A stretch of 64,000 nucleotides of DNA. Origin: Linanthus parryae (taxonomy: Eukaryota > Streptophyta > Magnoliopsida > Ericales > Polemoniaceae). How positions within the stretch are numbered: position 1 is the first letter of the stretch; every line of letters begins with the position of its first letter. The notes beneath the pieces are model-generated. The model was not told the DNA's origin. It did not search any database and saw only the letters and a program-made list of their open reading frames with translations. This document shows positions 36,473-46,289 of this stretch, piece by piece. The DNA lies in assembly GCA_023055425.1 (NCBI GenBank), contig JALGPY010000007.1, positions 85,833,136-85,897,135 of the forward strand, written 5' to 3'. A program made the translations under genes and the position numbers.

Positions 36473-38404
36473 TGACACGCTCCAACTGCAAGTGTACAGC
36501 TGTCGTGTGTAGTAATAAATTCTGGAAATCCGGGTTGTCGAACCCAAGAGACTTCGTCGTAAATTAGCTATTAAATTTTTTCTTCGTGTGGGCAAAGCGC
36601 GTTGAGTTGTGTGTTCTAATTCTACTAATAATTAAAATAACGAGTATCTCAAATAATTCAATGAATTAATTCAAGATTAACAAGGACGAGTTGATTTGAT
36701 TGTTTCTCAAAGTTGGTCAAAATCAGGATATCTCTACGGGTCACTAGGTATTTCACACTACGTTGGACTTATGTTCTACTAACACGATGAGTTTTTGTTC
36801 TAGTTAAACGAGCAATTTCATATTGAAGATGTCTCAACCAATAACTATGCTTAAACTCTCATAACTGATTCCTCTAGCCTACTCAAGTTCAAGCACGGAT
36901 TACGATATTGATTCTACTCTTTGTTCTTAGCTAACTAGCAAGATTCCTCAACCCTAGATACGGCTAGTGTGTATTTCAATTTTCCGGGCAACAAACGTAG
37001 ATTCCTCTATCATTCACAACCTAAAACAATTCTATTATTACGTCTACCAATAGAAAAGATAGATGAAAAGCATAAAATACACATAACTAGACAAAACTTC
37101 ATTAATTAAGCATGATTGCATGAAAGAAAATCCATAAATCACAATACGTAGTGATCAAACCCTAGTTTCCTACGAGATATCCCGATAAAAGGGTTTAGCT
37201 ACTCCAAAACATGATCACAATACAAAGTTTCATGATCAAAATAGCAAAACTAGAGAAGAAATAGAGTTTGAGAAGCCAAACGAATGATCCAAAAGCTCCA
37301 AGCAAGCTCTCCTAGCTCCAAGCACGTTCCCCAACCTTCGAATACCGATAAAACCAGCCCTAACTCTCTCTAATACGTTCCCAAAGAGTTTAGAACAAGT
37401 TACAAGTAATTACAAAATAACCCCAAATTGTTTCCAAAAATCTGCTGCTTACGAACAAGTCCTGTGACTTGTTTCAACAAGTCCTGTGAGTTGTTTCAAC
37501 AAGTCCTGTGACTTGTTCCCAACACTTAGAAAATTCTGCTGCATCTAACAAGTCATGTGACTTACTGTCAACAAGTCCTGTGACTTGTTGTGAGAACTTC
37601 AGCAATCTGCCCGACCCCCAACAAGTCCTGTGACTACGACTTGTTGGCAGACTTCTAGCAAACTGCTTTTGTCCAACAGGTCCTGTGACTTGTTTCAACA
37701 AGTCCTGTGACTTGTTTCCTTAGCCAAAATCTTCAGCTTTTCCTCTCCGACTTTCTCCGTGCCATAACTTTCTCATCCGACTTCCGTTTTAGCTCCGTGA
37801 CCCTCCGTTAGAAAGCTCTTCGAGTCTACTTTCAATTGCCACCGGTCTCACCTCCATCTTCATTGTAGAATGCAAAAAATCATCAAAACATCCTTAATTT
37901 GCTCTAAAACATCCTGCAAAGGCAACTAAGCTTTTAGAAAAGCAAACAAGAACCCGGATTTTGATCCCGAACTCCGATGAATGAGATTTTTGCACCTATG
38001 GATTCCTTTTGCGACGTAGAATTCGCCCATGTAGGAAAATCTCTGTTTCCAGACCATTTTCTCATTTTTCTCAATTATTGCCCAAATTTGGCGAAAACAT
38101 CCAAAATGCGCCAAATTCGCCTTTTTCTTCTATTCCGAAGCTCGTTTCTTCTCTCCACTTGATTCCCGCATGCGTAATTCCTGTCAAACAACAACACGAA
38201 CACTACCGCGAAGATCAAATGTGATAAATTATTAAAATCATACTCAAAACCATTAAGAAACGCCCGGATTGTACTTTAAAGCTCAAAAACATCCAAATGT
38301 GCATTTTCTTCTTATTTTGGCTCAAACATCGGCACTTTGCACCGAAACGCACACAAATAACAATGTAAAGTGTATATAAGATAACTCTTATTAAGGAGTT
38401 ATCA
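36473..38404 (-). repeat. Gypsy chain LTR 2 (middle, shared)
   Basis: 1932 bp. It acts as the 5' LTR of the left unit and the 3' LTR of the right unit. No target duplication is found at either side: the flanks are the primer-binding site (left) and AATACCCCCACAC (right), both internal sequence. Confidence 0.92.
37454..37718. repeat. Hairpin-repeat cluster in LTR 2 (eight units)
   Basis: Same AACAAGTC-CTGT-GACTTGTT units as in LTR 1. An extra unit is present at the end (37697-37718), and unit 6 is shortened to CCTGTGACTACGACTTGTTGG. Confidence 0.85.
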
Positions 38405-39935
38405 AATACCCCCACACTTGCCATTTGCGCGTCCCGAGCAAAGTCTCATCTACTGCATCTAACTGTCTAATAGCCAAACAGAGTCAAACGACTCTAACAT
38501 GACTCACGACACTCTAATGCAGCAAGATGATGCAAATGCAATTCTAGACTCGATCTTAAACACATAAAAACTTTTAAATTCTTTCTTTTTGTGAGAACAG
38601 GCAATTTCAATCCACAATAGACTAGTGCTCATGGATGCTGAAAGAGTTAGGCAAGAGGTGTGAATCGCAACTAAACTCGACAACAAGTAATTCCCCATAG
38701 TTAGTATAGAAAGCTTAACTTTACTATAAAGAACAACCTACCTCTTCATGTGTGCTGATAAAAATAAGAGACTAACCAAGGCTAAGCCACATTCACAGTC
38801 CGAGCTCCTATTCCGCTAATGGTCAAATATGATGAGGCTTAAGGACGAAAAGGATATAACTTGTATGAAGCATAAATTCTAAAGCGTCACATAAACTCAC
38901 CAAACCCCATATCTCACACACCCTCACCTTGATGATAGGAATCCACAACCCGAATCTCACCGACTCCGGCCCTCAATCCCCTCAAACCCCGGTACCATGT
39001 CAATCCCGTGGCCATCAAAGCGAATATTGCGCGAAAACTCAATCAATCTTCAATCTGGAACTAGGAACTTTCACCACTCGTTTTCCAATAAGCACAACTG
39101 TATTTCTTTATTCATTTTTTAGTATTTTTTTTTATAGATTTTCATAATATCCTAACTCTATATGCAAGGCTTTGACACGAAAAAAAATGACTCTACACAA
39201 TTTAAAATTTTGGTGGGTATACTCAATAAAGTAAAAGTGCAAACAGTATGTACATCTACTCTACACAATACGACAATATAAGTAAAAACATAACAAAAAC
39301 CACAACTGACTCACAATACAGTCTAAACACCCTACATGTAACTGGCTATGCAAGACACAATTGGCTAGTAGACAGTTAAACCACCCCCACACTGAATGCT
39401 TCGTTGTCCTCAACGAATTTAGACAGTATGCAAGAAGACTCAGCAATCAATGCGGAAGGCCAGTAGATGAGATGGAGCATGACATACTTATATAAAAGAA
39501 ACACAAAATTTAGCAAAGAGAAAAAGATACTCACAACCACCTCAAGGGTGGCGACGAAATCACGCCCAGCAGTCCCCAAGCATAGTGATGGCGCCACCAT
39601 GCTCCTATACAGTCAATGTGTACTCGCACACCGGGGTCGACTGCCTCCTCTGCTAAAATCCATGTCTGAAGAATCCCCAACTCGCCAATGCAAGCCCCTG
39701 TGAAGGTCATGTGTGCCATCGCACACCGGGGTAGATTCTCCCATAATCTGCTCAAATATGTCACTTGGAAAAACACCATTAGTCCCTCTCTCTCTCATCT
39801 CTCCAAAATAACGTAATAAAATAACTGAATTTAAAAACAAAGCTACACTAAAGCAAATAAATAGGTTGGGTTGCCTCCCAACAAGCGCTGTGTAATTTAA
39901 GGTCGACGACCCGACCCGGTTACCTCAAAAGATGT
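38405..39935 (-). other. Right unit, non-coding 3' internal region
   Basis: Corresponds to 27455-30110 but lacks the 1134 bp of 28163-29296. The join at 39113/39114 reads TTTATTC then ATTTTTTAG. A small 6-bp difference follows near 39165. No domain was seen. Confidence 0.7.
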
Positions 39936-42578
39936 TTAAGGAGGTCTAGCACGACGTGCCTCCTCCTTCAATTTCTTACTCTTAATCTTCAGCACCACAT
40001 CATGTGCACTCACCACATTTGGCTTTTTCTCTGGTTCGGGTGGATAGGGATGCAAAACTGTAGGCAACCCAAGAGAAGGATCCACACGATCTTCTCTAAA
40101 CTTTATCATGACCAATTTGTTCTTCCCCTTGCTCGAAACAAATGCCTTGAACACGAGTGATTAGTCTAGAGCCTTGATAGTCAACTCTTCAGTCTCTAGA
40201 TCCACATTTGCGCGCATTGTCTTCAACAACGGTCTTCCAAAGATGAGTGGAACATCGCGATCCTCCTTGATATCCACGATCACAAAGTCAGCTGGAAATA
40301 CAAATGCACCCACTTTGACGAGCAAGTTCTCAATCACCCCATTTGCCGTAACTATAGAATTGTCTGCCAATTGCAGACCCATCTTCACAGGGGTCGGCGC
40401 ACCAATGCCCAATCTCTGAAATAGGGACAATGGCATGAGATTGATACTCGCGCCTAAATCACAGAGACCATGTGTACGATATCCACCCCCAAGAGTGCAG
40501 CCTAAAATGACACTGCCTGGATCTCTCATCTTGGGAATGTCTCTTTGTATGACAGTGCTACACGTCTCTGTTAGCTTTACCGTGGCATAGGGTTCTATGC
40601 TCTTCTTCCCCCATAGCATTTCCTTCAAGAACTTCTTATACCTGGGCATCTGAGCAAGTGCTTCTACAAGAGGAATGTTGATATGCAATTGTTTAAATAT
40701 ATCCATAAATCTCCCAAAGTGTTCCTCATCATTCCTCTTTATTGCCGCAGGATATGGAATTCGTGGCTCATAAGTAGCCGGATCGGGAGTGCTCTTGGAC
40801 TCTTCTTTCTTCTCAACCGTGTCCTTTGATTGGGGACTCACGGCCTTGGGCAACTCTTCACCCAATTCCTTCTCTGTAGCTTTTGTAGCTTCGGCTCTCG
40901 CATGGCTAGGATATGGAGGATCCTGAGTAGTCACACCACTGCGAGTAGTAATAGGTTTGAGCTGCTCAGTAGGAAGAATGGTATTGGAAGGAAGCATACC
41001 TGGCGGAAATTTAGCATTATGATTGGCAATCTGCCCAATCTGAGTCTCGTGGCTCTTTATTGTTGCTTGTATTGAGACAATCGTGCTCTCCATCCTGTCT
41101 TGATTAGCTAGTAACTTTCTCAATAAGGCATTTGTCTCTTGCTCTTCTGGTTGCTGAGCCTGTTGCTGTTGAAATTTCCCTTGAGCTTGATACTGAGAAT
41201 TCGACTGCTGTCCAGGCGCATATAACCCATTGTTAGGGTTGGCATAGCTAAAGTTTGGGTGATTACGGTTGTTGGGATGATAAGTATTCGGCCACTGTTG
41301 CTGTCGTGGTGGACCCAAGTAGTTCACATCTTCAATTGCAGCGCCATATCCCTGATTCTAATCTGCCATCATCTCTCCCACAGACTTCACTCGTGCTGAT
41401 GGATTCATATTGCTGAAAGCCGAAGTTAAGACTGCCATTTGCTGCTCAAATTTCTGTTCCACCATTACTTCAATCTTGTTTACCAGTGCCCCATCAGATT
41501 TTGAATTTCTACGAGTCTCGGACCTCGTAGACTCACGTTTTGCCACATTGTCCAGCAGATCCCGACATCTCTGTATCCCTAAACCCATGAAGTTTCCTTG
41601 AGCCATCATGTCCAGCTCATTTGATGTCTCCCTATCTAAACCATTATAGAAATAGTGTAACAGTTTGTACCATGGCTCCCCATGAGTAGGACATCTGCGA
41701 AGAAGCTGGTTGAATTTCCTCCATGTGTCTCCCAAAGAATCATCTTCTTGCTAAGTGAACTTTGTGATGTCAGCCATTCTCTGTGCAACCTTGGATGGTG
41801 GAAGATATTTCCTGAGAAACTCCTGGCAACATTCTGCCCATGTAGTGATACAACCTGCTGGAAGCTCCACAAGCCACATCTTTGCTTTTCCCGATAAGGA
41901 GAAAGGAAAAAGCATGAGCTTTATTGTCTCGAGTGGAACTCTCTGATCATATATAGTGGAGGTAATGTTCTCGAAATTGAGCAAGTGCTCGTGTGGATCA
42001 TCACCTGCAGCTCCAGTAAATAGGCACTCATCTCGTACCATGTTTATCAACGGCTGGCGAATCTCGAAATGTGCGGCATTAATCTGAGGCCTGACAATAG
42101 TGGGTTGATATCCCTCCGGTGTAGTCCTGAAGTAGTCCACCAAAGGACGCTCATCCTCCTCAGCATTGTTGACTTGCTCCACCACATTCCGGCCGTTATT
42201 GTTCCGATTATTACCCCCATTGTTCCCATTGCCACCGTTGTTTCCACCATTAACTCCTCCATTCTTTCTATCAACTATTTCCGCACCAGGGAGTTGTCGT
42301 GGATTTGGGGGGTTCATGCGATCAATCACTGCCTGCATCTCAGCCATTTGAGCCCTAAGCTGCTCAGTCTCCCTTGCTCGATTTGTTGCATCTTCCACAG
42401 CTGCAGCTCTAGCTGCTTCTGCATCTTCGAGGCCTTTGCGGAACCTCTCAAACTCAGCTCTAGTTTGCTCGTCCATCTGAACTGAATTTGTTTTCCTCTT
42501 GTCTCTACTCTGTGCTCGCAATAAGGATTCCGGGTCTTCAAGTGTTGGATGCAAAGGCTCGTTTCGAGAACGTGACAT
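39936..42578 (-). pseudogene. Athila-like gag-protease, right unit, three stops
   Basis: The ATG at 42578 opens gag in the same layout as the left unit: coiled N-terminus, Asn/Gly linker, Retrotrans_gag domain, Gln-rich linker, aspartic protease with CDLGASINLMP. It is not interrupted by an insertion. It has stops not shared with the left unit: TAG near 41751, TAG near 41356 and TAA near 40160. The common terminal stop is at 39936-39938. No reverse transcriptase follows. Damage differs between the two units, so they decayed separately after duplication. Confidence 0.88.
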
Positions 42579-42701
42579 GCACCAAGTGAATCCGACCTGA
42601 AAACACAAATCACACACACACAAAACAGGTGAGTAACAGATATAAACTGAAATAGTAAATCCCTAAAGAGAAGAATAATAGCTAATTTATCTGAAGTCTC
42701 C

Positions 42702-42720
42702 GGCAACGGCGCCAAAAACT
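42702..42720 (-). promoter_or_regulatory. Gypsy primer-binding site, right unit
   Basis: The minus strand reads TTTTTGGCGCCGTTGCCGG directly after LTR 3, identical to the left unit site over this length. Confidence 0.82.
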
Positions 42721-44646
42721 TGACACGCTTTAACTGCAAGTTTACAGCTGTCGTGTGTAGTAATAAATTCCGGAAATCCGAGTTGTCGAACCCAAGAGAC
42801 TTCGTCGTAAATTAGCTATTAAATTTGTTCTTCGTGTGGGCAAAGCGCGTTGAGTTGTGTGTTCTAATTCTACTAATAATTAAAATAACGAGTATCTCAA
42901 ATAATTCAATGAATTAATTCAAGATTAACAAGAACGAGTTGATTTGGTTGTTTCTCAAAGTTGGTCAAAATCAGGATATCTCTACGGGTCACTAGGTATT
43001 TCACACTACGTTGGACTTATGTTCTACTAACACGATGAGTTTTTGTTCTAGTTAAACGAGCAATTTTATATTGAAGATGTCTCAACCAGTAACTATGCTT
43101 AAACTCTCATAACTGATTCCTCTAGCCTACTCAAGTTCAAGCACGCATTACGATATTGATTCTACTCTTTGTTCTTAGCTAACTAGCAAGATTCCTCAAC
43201 CCTAGATACGGCTAGTGTGTATTTCAATTTTTCGGGCAACAAACGTAGATTCCTCTATCATTCACAACCTAAAACAATTCTATTATTACGTCTACCAATA
43301 GAAAAGATAGATGAAAAGCATAAAATACACATAACTAGACAAAACTTCATCAATTAAGCATGATTGCATGAAAGAAAATCCATAAATCACAATACGTAGT
43401 GATCAAACCCTAGTTTCCTACGAGATATCCCGATAAAAGGGTTTAGCTACTCCAAAACATGATCACAATACAAAGTTTCATGATCAAAATAGCAAAACTA
43501 GAGAAGAAATAGAGTTTGAGAAGCCAAACGAATGATCCAAAAGCTCCAAGCAAGCTCTCCTAGCTCCAAGCACGTTCCCAAACTTTCGAATACCGATCAA
43601 ACCAGCCCTAACTCTCTCTAATACGTTCCCAAAGAGTTTAGAACAAGTTACAAGTAATTACAAAATAACCTCAAATTGTTTCCAAAAATCTGCTGCCTAC
43701 GAACAAGTCCTGTGAGTTGTTTCAACAAGTCCTATGACTTGTTCCCAACACTTAGAAAATTCTGCTGCATCTAACAAGTCCTGTGACTTACTGTCAACAA
43801 GTCCTGTGACTTGTTGTGAGAACTTCAGCAATCTGCCCGACCCCCAACAAGTCCTGTGACCTCTGCCAACAAGTCCTACGACTTGTTGGCAGACTTCTAG
43901 CAAACTGCTTTTGTCCAACAGGTCCTGTGACTTGTTTCAACAAGTCCTGTGACTTGTTTCCTTAGCCAAAATCTTCAGCTTTTCCTGTCCGACTTTCTCC
44001 GTGCCATAACTTTCTCGTCCGACTTCCGTTTTAGCTCCGTGACCCGCCGTTAGAAAGCTCTTCGAGTCTACTTTCAATTGCCACCGGTCTCACCTCCATC
44101 TTCATTGTAGAATGCAAAAAATCCTCAAAACATCCTTAATTTGCTCTAAAACATCCTGGTAAGGCAACTAAGCTTTTTAAAAAGCAAATAAGAACCCGGA
44201 TTTTGATCCCGAACTCCGATGAATGAGATTTTTGCACCTATGGATTCCTTTTGCGACGTAAAATTCGCCCATGTAGAGAAATCTCCGTTTCCAGACCATT
44301 TTCTCATTTTTCTCAATTATTGCCCAAATTTGGCGAAAACATCCAAAATGCGCCAAATCTGCCTTTTTCTTCTATTCCGAAGCTCGTTTCTTCTCTCCAC
44401 TTGATTCTCGCATGCGTAATTCCTGTCAAACAACAACACGAACACTACCGCGAAGATCAAATGTGATAAATTATTAAAATCATACTCAAAACCATTAAGA
44501 AACGCCCGGATTGTACTTTAAAGCTCAAAAACATCCAAATGTGCATTTTCTTCTTATTTTGGCTCAAACCTCGGCACTTTGCACCGAAACGCACACAAAT
44601 AACAATATAAAGTGTATATAAGATAACTCTTATTAAGGAGTTATCA
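42721..44646 (-). repeat. Gypsy chain LTR 3 (right, 5'-most)
   Basis: 1926 bp, ending GGAGTTATCA followed by the target duplication TAATT. Confidence 0.92.
43702..43959. repeat. Hairpin-repeat cluster in LTR 3 (eight units)
   Basis: Same units as in the other LTRs. Here the CTCTGCC-separated pair (43846-43889) is complete, so the shorter forms in LTR 1 and LTR 2 look like deletions of it. Confidence 0.85.
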
Positions 44647-44958
44647 TAATTCTCACAAAAAAGAAAAAATATAGTGATAACATGTTTAAAGATCATACAA
44701 CAAAGTTGTCTAAGGCCTCATAAAAGCTAGAGACGACCCTGGGGTCCACAAATTTTTGCAGCAGTTATACCATGACTCACAAACACATGATATAAAAATA
44801 TAGAAATTAATTATGAACGATATCCATAGCAGTGGGGCCTATACCACACATCTCTAACGGGGAAGGTGCTCCCGAGAACAACCGCATTGCAACATACATA
44901 ATCTTTCTAGGCATTACACTATGTTCTGCCCAACAAAGGTGCTGAAATTGATGCTATA

Positions 44959-45658
44959 CAGTAAAACCTCTATAAATTAATACTCGATAAATTAATAACT
45001 TCGATAAAATTAATAATTTGTCCAGTCCCAACTCGGGACCAGTACAAAATTGGACCCCAATCGATAAAGTAATAAGATAATCATTTTTTTGAAATCCCAA
45101 TGTATATATATTGGTCCCAACGAAACTATAAAATAATAATTACTAAAATATTCTAAATTCTACTATTGGCTAGTGATACATGAATGTATAGTAAATTTTG
45201 GTTGAACTTAAGATCTATCATGAGTTCATCTTTAAAACTCCTTATTGCACTTAAGAGTTGGGGCATTGTCTTCTCGTATCGCAAATTGCGAAGAGTTGTT
45301 GCAGCTTGCAATGCTTCTTTCCGACTGACGAATTAAATGCTATTGAATCATCCTCAACATCGCCAGCGACCCGATTTGAATAGTATCCGCCACAATTTTT
45401 TCAATGCGTTGAACCTCGTCATATTCATTACTTTCATAAGCATAATCTAGGAAGTCATTCACAACCATGTAATAAGGATAAAAAAGGATTGCTTTTTACT
45501 GATTTACATTGTAACTAGTACATTGGACATCAAAACTTAAAGATCATACGTAGAATCTCTTTAAATTAATAAATTATTAATTTATCGATATAATAATATC
45601 TCGCTAAATTAATAAAATACCCCAGTCCCAATATTATTACTTTATAGAGGTTTTACTG
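44959..45658 (-). mobile_element. Emigrant/pogo-like element with transposase relic
   Basis: The 700-bp element has ends CAGTAAAACCTCTATAAATT and TTTATAGAGGTTTTACTG, flanked by TA on both sides (44957-44958, 45659-45660). The ends match the Emigrant MITE family of plants, whose source is a pogo-like (Tc1/mariner) transposase. Inside, on the minus strand, frames read VNDFLDYAYESNEYDEVQ (near 45460) and KEALQAATTLRNLRYEK (near 45320), resembling the C-terminal tail of plant pogo/Tigger-type transposases; they lie in different frames. It is therefore an internally deleted copy rather than a pure MITE. Confidence 0.82.
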
Positions 45659-45660
45659 TA

Positions 45661-46289
45661 TATAGTCCATAACCACCACCAAGGTCGAATCCGAGCAACT
45701 GCTATGAATTTTGTAATTTGGTGGCCAGATATATCTTTTTTTTTTTTTTAGTACAATCGAACTGGTTATAAGGCTCCTCTTCCGTTGAGGGGACCCTAAG
45801 TTCTAGTGATTAGCTTGTTAAATGGACGACCAAGTGCGCACGCTGCAAGTGATTTTGCCCAAAAGAGCTCATGCACATCACCTTCATAACTGGCCAAATC
45901 CATAACATTTGTTCAATTTTCAGTCTGCTTTCAACAGAGTTTTCTTAAGATCCAAGATAAATCAGAAGTTCAAAAGTGCTGTTTTTCCATACAATTGTAC
46001 AGATAAAATAGCAGCAACGTGCTATTAAGAATTGAGAATAGGGATAAAAATGTTGACACATGTACAAGCAAATATAAGGTTCTCTTAAAAAAAATCTCTT
46101 CGAAAAAATGAAGATCCACTCTGTTTGGAACTTCCAGACCAGCTTCTTCACCTGGTTTTTATTTGCGATGAGATGTCACGACCGTCTCTCTTTTCACTGC
46201 TGAATCAACCGGAATAAAGCCTTTGTAATGACAGATCACATGCTCCAAGAAAGAAATGCACGTTCTTGTTTCCCAATTATGTAAATTCG
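45661..46289. other. Region 3' of the tomosyn gene
   Basis: No gene seen. A T run lies at 45737-45750. The last few hundred bases next to 46290 probably include the 3' untranslated region of the minus-strand gene. No polyadenylation signal could be fixed with confidence. Confidence 0.4.

Larger units (their letters stand above)
25543..44646 (-). mobile_element. Chained Athila-like gypsy element: LTR-int-LTR-int-LTR, gag-protease only
   Basis: Three near-identical LTRs (25543-27454, 36473-38404, 42721-44646) alternate with two internal regions in the same minus-strand orientation. The TSD TAATT lies only at the outer ends (25538-25542 and 44647-44651). The middle LTR is flanked by internal sequence on both sides, with a primer-binding site on its left and a polypurine tract on its right. 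Each internal region encodes gag and an aspartic protease, then stops. No reverse transcriptase, RNase H or integrase is present in either unit, so the element would depend on enzymes supplied in trans. The primer-binding site and gag are of the Athila type. The left unit holds a nested solo LTR; the right unit has lost 1134 bp. Confidence 0.9.
24838..44741. mobile_element. Decayed hAT-type element split by the chained gypsy insertion
   Basis: The left end CAGGCCCGTCCCTA (24838) and the right end, read in reverse as CAGGGTCGTCTCTA (44741), are inverted repeats. Flanks CGGCCCAC (24830-24837) and GGGTCCAC (44742-44749) agree at six of eight bases. Only 24838-25542 and 44652-44741 belong to this element (about 0.8 kb, SINE included); everything between is the gypsy chain. 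The mismatched target duplication makes this a moderate call. Confidence 0.5.
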
